Assembly: GCA_944472155.2 (NCBI GenBank)
Contig: OX235273.1
Span: 6,731,204-6,795,203, forward strand
Reading direction: 5' to 3'
From: Trichobilharzia szidati
Taxonomy: Eukaryota; Platyhelminthes; Trematoda; Strigeidida; Schistosomatidae
DNA: 64,000 nucleotides
Shown here: in pieces, positions 41,611-52,125 of the stretch
Numbering within the stretch: the stretch's first letter is position 1
Layout of the letters: each line of letters starts with the position of its first letter
Notes under the pieces: model-generated
What the model was told of the DNA's origin: nothing
Seen by the model: the letters and a program-made list of their open reading frames with translations, nothing else
The model's database searches: none
Position numbers and translations under genes: made by a program

Positions 41611-42224
41611 TGGTTCAAATCATTAAAACATTAGCAATAACTACAGAGAGAGTGAATTCTAGAGCTAATCTCTCAGAGGAAGGCTAAATATTGTTCAATT
41701 CTTATTTAATAGTGAGATAATAATAATAATAACAATAATACAATACTAATAATAAAACGCAATAACATACGTCATTAGAAGTAACATTGTAAAAGTGTAG
41801 AATCGTTTTTACTGTCAGGTTTAAACGTGTTTTCATCGTATTACTGAAGTGAAGAAAATCTTATCCAGTATATTTGTTTATTTTGTTAAGACGTCAACGT
41901 CATTCAATAAAGTATAATAAAATAAACTAAGGAATGTTTTCTTGACCTTGAATAGTAAGTATTGTAGATAACTTGAGAAAATAACCATAACGAGACAATA
42001 GCGATAATAATAATAATAATAATAAAAATATGGTAATAACAATAGTGAAGTAAAGTTCAACTGCCAAAAATTGGCACAACTCATAATCTCGTAAGAAAGA
42101 CAGCGGTGGTGAAGATAACCAACCAACCAACTAACAATAACACCAAGAAGCATCAAACACTAACTACTGGAAAAATTTGAAAGAGCTTCTTATAACAAAA
42201 GGTAAGACATGGAAGCCAAGGTAT
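41611..42224. other. No gene recognised; AT-rich
   Basis: TAA runs at 41716-41752 and 42004-42030. Open frames on minus are low-complexity Tyr/Leu-rich and have no domain. Confidence 0.5.
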
Positions 42225-43590
42225 TATTATTATTATTGTTTCCTTTAATTCCTAGAGGAACATAGGGCTTCAGCCGTGCACGTCTCCATTGCGTTCCGTT
42301 CTCTGCTAGAGTCTTCACCTGGCTCCAAGTCTGCCCACATGCTTTCATCTTCTGTTCACACGATCTCCTCCAAGTCACCCTTGCACTGACTATCGACTCG
42401 CCGCTTCCCTTTTGGGTTCCAATCGAGCAATGGCTTGTCTAGTGATGTCACTTGATGCATTGTTTCCTCAGAGTATGACCAGCCAATCCATCTCCATTTC
42501 TTCCTGCCTATTTGTTTCACAATCGGTTCCTGCTGGGTTGGTTCGCTCCCAAAGATCCCTGTTGCTGATCTTTTCTGACCATCTGATCTTGAGTATTGAG
42601 CTAAGACAGCTGTTAATGAAAGTCTGTAGTTTGTTTGAGATGCTCTTCATGACGCACTGGCCAAGTCTCTGATCCGTATAGTAGCACTGACTTCACATTG
42701 GAGTTGAATATCCGGATCTTATTTCCATTTTCATGCTGAGTGCTGTTGATCTCCTCCACACAGACTTGAGAGTAGTGAAGGCTTGTCTTGCTTTTCCGAT
42801 CCTTGCTTTGATATCCTCGTCAGTTCCGTCGGCCTGTAGTTGAAACGATGCTTCCCAGGTAGGTAAAAGAGGTTGTTTCTTTCAGGTTCCTCCCATTTAT
42901 GCTGGCTGATTGTTGTCTGTTGTTGTTGTTGCTGCTGGTGGTGTTGACCAGGAATCTTCATCACCTCCGTTTTCTCTATGTTCACCTGAAGTCCTTCCTA
43001 TCTTTGATGCTTCTTCTGCCAACTTGTTACTTTTCACTTGCATATCTTCCAGTTTGTGGGAAATCAGACATATATCATCGGCGAAGTCCACATCCTCCAA
43101 GTTCTTTGTGTGAGTCCATTTTATGCCTGTTTCCTCATTGCCCACTGTTTGTCGCATTATCCAGTCTACTGCAATCAAGAAAATCATTGGCGATAGTAAA
43201 CAGCCTTATCTTACTCCCGTCCTCAATTCGAAGGATTCCGTAAGTTTCCCGTTGTGGATTACTTGGCATGCAGCATTGTCGTACAGCTGTTGGATGAGAT
43301 GTATTATTGTCGGTGGCACCCCGTAGTAGCAAAGTAGTTGCCAAATCACCTCTCGATCGACGCTGTCGAAGGCCTTTTCAAAGTCGATGAAGTTGAGATA
43401 GAGAGGTGACTGCCATTCCAAGCTTTTTTTCAATGATGATCCGTAATGTGGCGATCTGATCAATGCATGACTTGTTTCTCCTGAATCCAGCCTGTTCCGG
43501 TCTAAGTTTTTCATCCAGGGCATGTTTGATCCTTTCCAGGATGATGCGGCTTAGTATTCTGCTTGGGACCTCATATCTCATATCACTCAC
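42225..43590 (-). mobile_element. RTE-type LINE, longest RT copy in the window (group R2)
   Basis: Minus strand order: MSDMRYEVPSRILSRIILER, LRPEQAGFRRNKSCIDQIAT, LYLNFIDFEKAFDSVDREVI (first catalytic Asp), IIHLIQQLYDNAACQ, MIFLIAVDWIMRQTVGNEET, DVDFADDICLISH (FADD intact). Then come the YLPGKHRFNYRPTELTR region, QTFINSCLSSILKIRWS and the 3' end at about 42240. A frameshift near a T run at 43423 and others break it. The endonuclease domain is missing. Of all RTE pieces here it best defines the family. Confidence 0.9.
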
Positions 43591-44179
43591 TATCTCTGTT
43601 ATCTATTATCAAATAAGCATTTCAATTATCTTTTTTTGTATTAATTAATTGATTTTATTTTATTATTGTGTAGAAATTTCTCACAATTCTCTACTCTCTC
43701 TTTCATTTTTTTTACTCTTTTCAAGTAACCTACATACCAGAGAAATGATGACAATAATCAAGCGAGAAGAAGAAGACGAATAGAAAAGAAAATGCCAATC
43801 TCTGAGATATACTGACAGTCAGTCTGTCTGTCACTTTTATTCAATTTATTCGAGTTCAATCACAATCTCGATTGTGCGTCTTTGTGTCTGTGCCTGTGTG
43901 TGTGGGCGTGGGTGTGGAGGGGTGTGTGTGAGTGTGTGCTGATAATCTCATGTAACATTTGACAGTGAAATATGACAAAATATTGAAGAGTTTTAGAGAA
44001 AAAATGAGTTTTATATGTATGAACCATAAAATAAGGAATTCACTACATATAATAATACTTAATTGAGAAGAAAATATTTTCTGAGAAAAGTTTGTTACTG
44101 TCATAAAAAAGGTACTCGCCCCACTCACCCCCTCTCCAACACACACACAGAGACGAGAAACACACAACACACAATTTAA
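43591..44179. other. No gene recognised; GT/CA-rich patches
   Basis: A TG-rich tract at 43894-43940 and a CA-rich tract at 44143-44170. AT-rich otherwise. Confidence 0.5.
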
Positions 44180-44292
44180 TGATAATAATCTGCTTTATTC
44201 CAAGAAAAAACCACTATGCATAATACAGCATAGAATTTTCAGCATTTGTCACAATATATGGCATCTAATTTACTCAAAATATGAATATGCTT
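44180..44292 (-). mobile_element. CR1-type LINE 3' tail piece
   Basis: Text gataataatctgctttattc, then acagcatagaattttcagca, then catctaatttactcaaaata matches the minus-strand tails at 37300 and 58500. Confidence 0.7.
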
Positions 44293-44760
44293 CACTCACT
44301 AACCGATGTCAGCTCATTATGATGAAATCCTGTAACCAATCAAACAATAACCGCCCCAGAAACCAATGCTTGAATATCAATGCGATGCTCACTAGTGACT
44401 GGCTCTATTCAGTTAGGGCTTCTAGTGGGAAATCGTTACCAGTAGGGTATAGTAGATTGAAGCTGAGGATGAATACTCGCAAGCGATCATACTGGCTAGT
44501 GCGAATCTCTCTATGTCGTGAATTGGCAGAAGTTGGAATTCATAGGCCATTGGATCGGGTCCCAGTGGCTTATTGGTATAAGGGATCGCTGGCCTTGTAA
44601 CTGGAAGGTTGTGGGCTCAAACCGTGCGGGTGGGTGTGTATCGCTGAGGAGTCCCAAACTAGGATGAAACAGCAGCTGTCCAGTACTCCCTGGTTTTCAA
44701 TGGTTCTCTAACTGATATCAGTCCGTGATCAACTCGTAAAACATAACTAATCCTTACAAA
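44293..44760 (+). mobile_element. SINE-A, full length, ends with A2-type tail
   Basis: Starts with a tail segment (ctaaccgatgtcagctcatt, gatgaaatcctgtaaccaat), then middle, gtcgtgaattggcagaagtt, head (agtggcttattggtataagg), B box (gtgggctcaaaccg, decayed), hammerhead (44638-44686) and a second tail of the A2 subtype (ctaactgatatcagtccgtg). The two tails are of different subtypes, which suggests template switching or recombination. Confidence 0.75.
44638..44686 (+). ncRNA. Best-preserved SINE-A hammerhead-ribozyme candidate
   Basis: Stem I gtatcg (44638-44643) with cagtac (44681-44686), 5 of 6 positions pairing with one G-U. Core ctgagga 44644-44650; stem II gtcc/ggat with G-U at its base; gaa 44666-44668; stem III acag/ctgt fully paired with loop cag; cleavage base C 44680. 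All conserved core bases including C3 are present, unlike most SINE-A copies here. Confidence 0.65.
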
Positions 44761-44942
44761 CCAAACTATAGAAAATTTTTGATTATGCCTTGAAACCATA
44801 CAGTATTTTTGGTACAAGTATGGAATTTTCAGCATGTGATATCGGTAGCCCAAATTTTGCAGGCCAACCATAGATATCAGGTGTGCGTCGGACCATATGC
44901 ATGGTTGGCGAGAGTGCTAACCGCTGTGCCACCGACGCACAG
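44761..44942 (-). mobile_element. SINE-E, variant 2 (CR1-like tail)
   Basis: Minus strand: gtgcgtcggtggcacagcgg, a shortened B box region (atggtccgacgcac), ctgatatctatggttggcct, gggctaccgatatcacatgc, gaaaattccatacttgtacc, then an A-rich end. Same body as 18059-18277. Confidence 0.75.
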
Positions 44943-44989
44943 ATGCTTCGAGGATGTCTGAGAATGTAGTTAGAATTTAATTGGTGGAT

Positions 44990-45215
44990 GTGGATGTGCG
45001 TCGGTGGCACAACGGTTAGGACGCTCGCCGACCATTCACATGGTCCGGAGTTCGATCCCCGGCCGCTGACGCACTCCTTTACCTTGCTAAGCCAGTAATA
45101 AGACTGGTAAAGAGGAAAAGTTGGGCATTCTGTAAAAATAAACACTGATACAGAAACTTCAAGCCTCTAGCTTGAAGCCCTATGTTCCACTGGGAACGTA
45201 AATTAATAAAAAAAT
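44990..45215 (+). mobile_element. SINE-E, variant 1 (RTE tail)
   Basis: Plus strand: gcgtcggtggcacaacggtt (A box), gagttcgatccccggccgct (B box), ctcctttaccttgctaagcc, then gccctatgttccactgggaa and an A-rich tail. It forms a minus-plus pair with the preceding variant 2 copy. Confidence 0.85.
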
Positions 45216-45221
45216 GGTGAC

Positions 45222-45432
45222 TAGCAGCGGAGTCCAGGATGCATATCTCGTCCTATTAGGGACTCGTCAGATGGATGTACGTTAAGGCGTTTGGGCCCTG
45301 GTTTCGAGCCTCGGTGGAAACACCATCACTCACTGGGGAATACAGGTACATCCAGATGACGAGTCCCTAAATAGGACGAGATGTGCATCCTGGCTGGATT
45401 CCACTGCTAGTCACCATCCACTAGTTAAATTC
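45222..45432. mobile_element. SINE-B inverted pair
   Basis: The minus unit (45222-45285) has a hammerhead with ctgacga intact but gaga in place of gaaa. The plus unit (45290-45432) has a B box (tttcgagcctcggtgg) and a hammerhead with atgacga and gaga. Both lost their A box. Stem II gtcc/ggac is intact in both. Confidence 0.75.
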
Positions 45433-45735
45433 TAACAATAACTCTAACTTATTCTTATTCTTATCTGATAAACCTAATGTACATACAGCTAAGTGAATGA
45501 ATTCGCCGTCGAAAAGAGACTCTTCGCTGAACTACCTGTCTTGAATTCAATAATATGTAATTGTGAACATTAAGTTTTGCTCGAAACATCATCCAGTAAT
45601 TCATACGGTATCACTCACTATATATTACATCACATAAGCTAATCTAATATGGAATAATAATTACATATTCTACCACAGTTTCCATATTCCACACTTACAA
45701 AACATTGAAAGGCGACGTTTTTTTCATGTTGTGCC
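45433..45735. mobile_element. PLE-end motif and P1-type 3' end
   Basis: 45484-45537 holds acagctaagtgaatgaattc and cgtcgaaaagagactcttcg. 45570-45640 has gttttgctcgaaacatcatc and ggtatcactcac, both seen at PLE ends elsewhere. Confidence 0.6.
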
Positions 45736-46305
45736 CAGCCGCCTTCTTTTCCAGATTCCATCAAACCTATCAAAGGAAGTAAAATCTGGACATAGCCGAG
45801 GTATCGGCTATCCAAAAGCCCAAACCCACGCTATGTATCCGAAAGAAATATGTCCAACCCTTGTCTCTGTCACGGCAAGCATAAACAGGTAATTCTTTTA
45901 ATGGTGACTATCCCATTGCCTTTCTTATCCGAACTTCCTGTTTATTGATGTTATTTTGAAGTTTTTCTTAATCCCTCCTATTTACACTACCACATTTTCA
46001 AATCCGAACTTCCTGTCTATTTTGTCATTTTATTATTTCGACATGTTTAATCCTTAATTGCACAATATGTCAATCTTCTAATAATTATTATGCTACTTTG
46101 TTTGAGTTTTATCCGTCCCCCCTCTTTATTATGTCATTTTAATTCCTAATTGTAATTTTATTAATCTGACTCTTGACCGGAGATTATTCTGGAATTTTCC
46201 CACCCGCTGATTATTATAAATACACGAATGTACAGCATAGCTGATGGTAACTTCGTCGAAAAGAAATTTTTTTTTCGCTGCAACTGTCTTTTAATTATTC
46301 CCTAT
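45736..46305 (+). mobile_element. Penelope-like element 3' part (P2), decayed
   Basis: Parallels 8430-9080: RFHQTYQRK-type start, NLDIAEVSAIQKPKPTLCIRKKYVQPLSLSRQA, then the T-rich region and the terminal motif 46226-46285 (gtacagcatagctgatggta, cttcgtcgaaaagaaatttt). Confidence 0.75.
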
Positions 46306-46734
46306 GATCAAATGTGTATATTCCGTGACTTTCTGTATTTGCTAACCGAGGTTTGGGAGTACGACGGCCATGGATCGAAGCCGAGTCTCGTATGTGACTG
46401 GCCTTATGTTCCATTCCAAATGACAGGTGAGTGTACTACATTATATCCAGTAATAGAGAAATTATAATTAGTGTGAAAAGGGGAGCGATTTGCTTGTCAT
46501 ACTGATGATGAGTCACATTTTTTTGTCAGTTTTCCTAATTGGTCAATAATTTCCATTGGCTTAAATTGTGACTTATAATTAATTGACCAATCAAAAAATT
46601 ACATGCATTACGGTGTCAATTTTCATTGGATGACTGAGACTACGGGGGAAGGAAACTAAAATAAATGAAGTATTTCCTTACCCAGCACTTCGCTCCAGTC
46701 AATCGACGGGAAAATCTGAAAAATTTAATATCGT
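46306..46734. other. SINE-E remnant, rest unassigned
   Basis: 46330-46420 resembles a minus/plus-scrambled SINE-E (gctaaccgaggtttgggagt, atggatcgaagccgagtctc, ccttatgttccattccaaat). 46420-46700 shows no gene; caatcgacgggaaaatctga recalls the linker of the 3.3 kb block. Confidence 0.4.
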
Positions 46735-46975
46735 GAATTGGGAGAAGTTAGAATTCACGGGCCATTGGATCGGGTCCCAGTGGCCTAATGGTCTACGAGC
46801 TCGCCTTATGACCAGAAGGTCCTGGGTTCGAAACCTGTCGGTGGGTGAGTATTGATGAAGAGTCCGAGACTAGAGAGACGAAACAGCTGACTTTCTAATA
46901 CTCCCTGTTGGTTTGTCAATGGTTCTCTAACCGATGTCAGCTCATGATGAAATCCTGCAACTAAGTTAATATGAC
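46735..46975 (+). mobile_element. SINE-A, head to tail
   Basis: gtgaattgggagaagttaga, A box (ggcctaatggtctacgagct), B box (tgggttcgaaacctg), hammerhead with tattg / atgaaga / gtcc...gacgaaacagctga (C3 is A), tail ending atgaaatcctgcaac. Immediately followed by a SINE-B head piece (46978-47021). Confidence 0.75.
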
Positions 46976-47021
46976 CTGTTGCACAAGAGGTGGCTCTCGT
47001 GGTCCAAGAGGTCTAGTGGTT

Positions 47022-47340
47022 TTCAGTTGATTCGATAAGAATAAAGATTCCGTTATCAATCTCTCACTCCACCATGCTGTTACATTAGATTTTAAAACTG
47101 TCATCCTATCCCATCATCCTACTGTATGGTTGTGTGTAATTGCATGTAGTGAGTGGTATAGCTGAACTGTTCTCTAGATTTCTTATCTTATTCAGGTCAA
47201 CTAATCTAGATTTTGCTGCTAGGCTTTTGTGCTCCGCAAGTCAGGCTGTCCCTGTTCCACTACTTTGACCTATGTATTTAGCCTGACAGTCATTTCAGTA
47301 GGGTATTAGATAAACTAAATTGATTTGTTTATTATTATTA
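47022..47340 (-). mobile_element. Penelope-like element fragment (P1)
   Basis: Matches 385-700 on the minus strand: RSSNIDN-type tail, gtagtgagtggtatagctga and cctgacagtcatttcagtag. Followed by ATT repeats (47335-47390). Confidence 0.7.
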
Positions 47341-47395
47341 TTATAATTACTATTATTATCATTATTATTACTATTAATATTATTATTAATACTGT

Positions 47396-47620
47396 GTCAT
47401 TGAGATGATTCTGTCCAAATTGTAGTACTTCTCTAATCTTATAAACATTTTCTATGTAAGTAAGTGATCAACAAACACGCTGAGAGCATCTATCATTCAG
47501 CCTACACTAACATTGAGTACAGCTTTCAATCAACATTGGCTTTTAAAGTATCGATTTTCTCTTCTCATCTGCATTACTTATACCACAAAGGGTATTTGTT
47601 TACGCGTCTATTTTTGATGA
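47396..47620 (+). repeat. Dispersed repeat, inverted copy at 53505-53735
   Basis: Text ccaaattgtagtacttctct, gctgagagcatctatcattc, cctacactaacattgagtac matches the reverse complement of 53505-53735. Unknown family; probably a PLE RT or 5' part, because a PLE end adjoins both copies. Confidence 0.7.
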
Positions 47621-47799
47621 TTTTCAATATCTATAAATATTGTCAACCGTTAATTTAAGTAAGCATACATACACTACTGACTGGCTGATATGAGTAGTTG
47701 TATGTCTATCATTCACTCACTCACTCAATCACTGACATCAACCAGTAGGACTTACTTACTATTCAGCCATTTGTCCCACCAACTATAGGTCTTAGATTT

Positions 47800-48130
47800 C
47801 ATCGCCATTAGCGTCACGGTTTTATACTTCCAAAAAGTCGCCAACTGGGAGGAAACATCTATCAAGTATTCCCCGGATTTCAAGGATTTTGTAACTCATA
47901 TCAATATCCAATCAAACATGATATCGATCCCAAACGGAATGCAACACAGGACCCTGAGTTTATAAGACAACTGGTAACGAATCCAATAACCTGAGTTAGC
48001 TATTAATGGCTTCCGGCTTCGATCTGCTGTGCGGTCATGCATGAATATTATTGAAGAGTGGCACACTAGGAAGAAACATCTATCCAATACTCCCTGAGCT
48101 TTCACTAGTTCTCAAAGAGATGCCACTTAA
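47800..48130 (+). mobile_element. SINE-A-related repeat (SINE-F), two decayed units
   Basis: Two successive blocks end in gaggaaacatctatcaagta and gaagaaacatctatccaata, each followed by a gttctc/aagagatgcc-type tail. The second is preceded by attgaagagtggcacactag, a degenerate hammerhead-like block. tRNA-like boxes are barely visible. Confidence 0.45.
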
Positions 48131-49154
48131 CAATTTTGAACAAAATCATTATTTAAATGTGAAGTTTGTGCAGATTAAATGTTTGGGAATCCCAATGGGA
48201 ATGGGGTTGTATAACGAAGCACCTCACACACACACATCTGTGTCTGACGTTTACTGAGTTAAGAAGTCTGTATAATATTTGCAAGTCAACTGACTGTTGC
48301 TCACCACACCATCCCATGCCAGAAATCACCTCAAACTCCACCAGTGAACTGCAGTAAACTTTACTAAATTTATATTGGATGAATATTGCACTTTAAATAG
48401 GAATGAAAGCGGTACCGTTACGTAAGAAGAAAAAGAGGCACGATATCACTCAACCAATCACATAACTCACGTTTCTCGACTGACCACTTTGTGAGACGCA
48501 GCGTATAATTAAACACACCAGGAGAAAACTTTACACCACGACTTTGCAAAATAATGATAATAATAGCTTTATTCTGAACAGTATTTATAAAAGGTACAGG
48601 ATTTTTAAGGCGGAGTCCAGGATCTTCAAATAAAACAGATTTTAGTGACAGTAGATCGTGTGTGACACAGTTCCTTCTATCTGACCTGGAGAGCAAACCA
48701 ATCCACTACTATGATGATATCTCTTCTTTACCTCTTTCGAGACATACACGATGACATTTTGTTGTTGAATGTCAATTGTATAAAAAGTTCAAGAGTACAT
48801 TTGGGTGAACCAAGGACACCAGTGAGGAACGATCATCTCATGTATTGGGATAATGTGCCATCGAGGATAATCCTCTTCCATGTGTTTACCAGAAACTTGC
48901 GAATCGGCAGGTAATGAATGTTTCAATTACTCACCAGAGTAAACAATACTGTTCTAGGTCATATTTTATTAGATTTAAACAAATTGAATAAGAGAAATTA
49001 TATGCAATATACAATGATGGGGACATTTTGGTAGCCCACATTTTAAGCAGCCTGGCCAATGCTCATTTTGGAGATAGCTAACAATGGATAGTAAATTAGC
49101 ATGAAGTTTTAGTGTATGTAAGTGTGTGTGTAGTGATTTGATCGACTTCACGTT
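48131..49154. other. No gene recognised
   Basis: About 1 kb without a domain. A minus-strand AT-rich block at 48548-48700 begins ataatagctttattctgaac, similar to the start of LINE tails, so a LINE remnant is possible. Confidence 0.45.
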
Positions 49155-49258
49155 AAAGGATCACAGACTGATATCATTTAGAGAACCAAAACTAAACCCC
49201 ATAGAATACTTAATAGATGTTTCGTCCTGTTTCGCGACTCTTCGGCAGCACACACCCA
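49155..49258 (-). mobile_element. SINE-A fragment (A2 type)
   Basis: gactgatatcatttagagaa followed by gatgtttcgtcctgtttcgc and gactcttcggcagcacacac. tRNA-like head missing; cut by the RTE. Confidence 0.6.
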
Positions 49259-49261
49259 TGA

Positions 49262-49897
49262 CCTTATTATTATTATTATTGTTCCCTTGGGTTCCTAGTG
49301 GAACATAGGGCTTCAACTACGCGTCTCCACTTGTTCTGTTTTCTGCTGTACTTTTCACCTACATCCATCTTTGTCCATACTGTTTCAACTCCTCTTCACA
49401 AAATCTCCTCCATGTCACCCTCGGATGTCCCACTACTCGCCGCTTCCCTTCCGGGTGCCACTCGAGCATTGGCCTGACGCGCGATGTCACCCAGCGGCCT
49501 CCTCAGCTCTGCGAGTGTCCAATCCATCTCCACTTTCTCCTGCATATTTGCTGGGCGATTGGTTCCTGATTTGTTTGTTCCCATAGCTCCTTGTTTGTGA
49601 TTCTTTCCGGCCATCTAATCTTCAGTATAGAACGAAGACAGTTGTTGATAAAGGTCTGCAACAGGCTGTTGGAAATATTCTTGGTGACACACTGGCCAAG
49701 TTTCTGATCCGTATAGAAGAAGAACTGACTGACTTGATGTTTGTATTGAAAATTCGAATCATTTTGTTGTTGATGCTGAGTTGAGTGACGAAGATTTCCA
49801 GATTGGTTTCAGGTTGATGAATGTGTTTCTCGCCTTCTCGATTCTCGATTTGACATCCTTGTCCGTTCCTCCTGTAGTTGAGACAATGACCTTAACA
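49262..49897 (-). mobile_element. RTE-type LINE 3' fragment (group R1)
   Basis: Minus strand: TEERTRMSNRESRRRETHSST-like region, NINNKMIRIFNTNIKSVSSS, QKLGQCVTKNISNSLLQTFI, NCLRSILKIRWPERITN, MQEKVEMDWTLAELRRPLGD. Ends with the RTE 3' block at 49280. Confidence 0.8.
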
Positions 49898-50095
49898 GAG
49901 GTAAAATTGTGGGCGTTCAGTTTATGAGGCAACTAGGATGGAATCTAATGACAAAAGTCAGACTTCATAACCCCTGGGTTCGATCCCCTGTGGAGCCATA
50001 TTTATCTACACTAATGAAGAGAGGCACACTAGGACGAAACATGCGTCTAATACACCCTGGTTCCCACTAGTTCTCTAACTGATATTATTATTATA
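49898..50095 (+). mobile_element. SINE-F
   Basis: Has a B box (ctgggttcgatcccc), then actaatgaagagaggcacac and aggacgaaacatgcgtctaa (hammerhead-like with A at C3), then ctagttctctaactgatatt. Confidence 0.55.
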
Positions 50096-50984
50096 TGTTA
50101 AATATATCCGCAAGTTAACTGAATGCTCCTCATCCCCACCTCCGCGCTCACATAAACCTCTACGAGTGAATTACAGTACATTTTTATTTATTAAACCACA
50201 TTTAAATGAATATTGGACTTCAAACAGAGACGATCGATACTTTGTCTCATTCATTACATGTTTATTTTTCTCATTTGGTTTTATTTTGAATTGTGCTTTA
50301 TGAAGTGAGTGAGTGAGTGAGTGAGTGAGTGAGTGAGTGAGTGAGATGGAGAGGGAGGGAGAGGGAGAGTGAGTAGAAAATCATGTTTTATTGAGTTTTA
50401 AGTGTAGATAAATCATCCAGAAAGAATTTCAAATCCTGTTATCTTTATTTATGATGAAGATGAAGATGATGGAATGGTTTTGAATTACCTCTACTCGCTC
50501 ACATTTCTGTTTAAAACAGCATGAATTATATTGATTTTTAGAGAGTCTACGTGTTAGGTGAACACAGTCAAGTCACGACAGACTATTTACTGTCTCTAAA
50601 TTCCATATGATGGGGTGACGAATGAGTTTTTTTGTTGGTATTAATGTTAGATCCTTAAGTGATGTATGATCCTAAGATCACTGTATTTTAGCCACATATA
50701 TGTGTTTGTATCACACTCACTGACACACGTGTTGGGAGCGAAACAACATTGACATGTCTGTCTTACGCTCACTACTGCTACTTCTATCACTAGTACTATT
50801 ACTACTGTTACTATATGTGATTAGATCAATCCGCCTACGCATACTCTTTTCGGGCTTTATACATTTTCATTATAGATGAAAAGGTGATGAGTGAGTGAGT
50901 CAGTGAGTGAGTATGTGATGTGATTTGAGAAGTGGTAGCTACTTTCAAGGGCGTCCATCCAGTGTCAAGGTATTCATGACATCA
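50096..50984. other. No gene recognised; (GAGT)n microsatellite
   Basis: A GAGT run at 50305-50344 followed by a GGGAGA-rich patch, and a shorter GAGT run near 50888-50912. Rest AT-rich. Confidence 0.6.
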
Positions 50985-52112
50985 TTATTATTATTTCCTT
51001 AAATTCCTAGAGGAACATAAAGCTTCAGACGCACATCTCCATTGCGTTCGGTTCTCACGTCTTTCAGCATTTTCACCTGGCCCCACGTCTTCCTACATGC
51101 TTTCATCTCCTCTTCACATAACCTCCTCCTCCTCCATGTTACCCTCGAGCTCACGACCAACTAACTCACCGCTTCCCGTTTTGGTTCCACTCGAATGATG
51201 GCCTGACGTGTGATGTCACTCACTTGATGACAGTTTGTTTTCTCAGAGTATGGCCAGCCAATCCACCTAACTCCATTTCTTCCTGCATGCATATTTGTTG
51301 CACAATTGGTTCCTCGTTGGTTGGTTGTTCGTTCCCAGAGATACCTCCCTGTTGCTGATCTTTTGTGACCGGCCATCTAATCCTGAGTGAAGTACTGGAC
51401 GAAGACAGCTGCTGATGAAGGTTTGTAGTTTGTTCGAAGTGCCCTTCGTAACGCGGCGCCAATTCTCTGATCCGTATAGAGTAGCACTGACTTCACATTT
51501 CAGTTGAAAATCCGGATCTTATTTTCAATGCTGAGTAGTGCTGTTGACCTCCACACAGACTTGAGTGTTGTGAAAGCTTGTCTTGCTTTTCCGATCCTTG
51601 CTTTGATATCCTCGTCAGTCTCGCCTGTAGTTGAAACGATGCTTCCCATGTAGGTAGGTAAAAGAGGTTGTTTCTTTCAGGTTCCTCCCATTTATGCTGA
51701 TTGCTGTCTGTTGATGTTGCTGTTGGTTGTGTTGCCCAGGAATCTTCATCACCTCTGTTTTCTCTATGTGCACCTGAAGTCCTTGTTATCTTTGGTGCTT
51801 CTTCTGCCAACTTGTTGCTTTTTGCTTGCATATCTTCCAGTATGTGGGAAATCAGACATATATCACCGGCGAAGTCCAGATCCTCCAAGTTTTGTGTGTG
51901 AGTCCATTTTATGCCTGTTTCCTCATTGCCCACTGTTTGTCGCATTATCGAGTCTACTGCAATCAAGAAAATCAATGGCGATAGTAGGCAGTTTTGTCTT
52001 ACTCCCAGCTTTACTTCGAAGGATTCCGTGAGTTTCCCGTTGTGTATTACTTGGCATGCAGCATTGTCGTACAGCTGTTGGATGAGATGTATAATAAGGT
52101 ATATTTTCAAGT
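50985..52112 (-). mobile_element. RTE-type LINE with a long open RT palm but FAGD catalytic box
   Basis: A 205-codon open frame (51493-52110) covers IIHLIQQLYDNAACQVIHNG, CLLSPLIFLIAVDSIMRQTV, the catalytic box LDFAGDICLISH (residues 79-90; the first Asp of FADD is Gly), and the FQLQARLTRISKQGSEKQDK region. The C-terminus follows in other frames (SSSTSLRIRWPVTKDQQQGG, EPIVQQICMQEEME). The 3' end is at about 50990. It is 5' truncated at 52112 and catalytically dead by the Asp loss. The Met start is incidental. Confidence 0.85.
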
Positions 52113-52125
52113 AATCAAACTTCTC

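Noticed and set aside
50305..50344. Regulatory GAGA-type element
   Set aside because: It is a GAGT tetranucleotide microsatellite with a shorter relative at 50888; nothing nearby to regulate.
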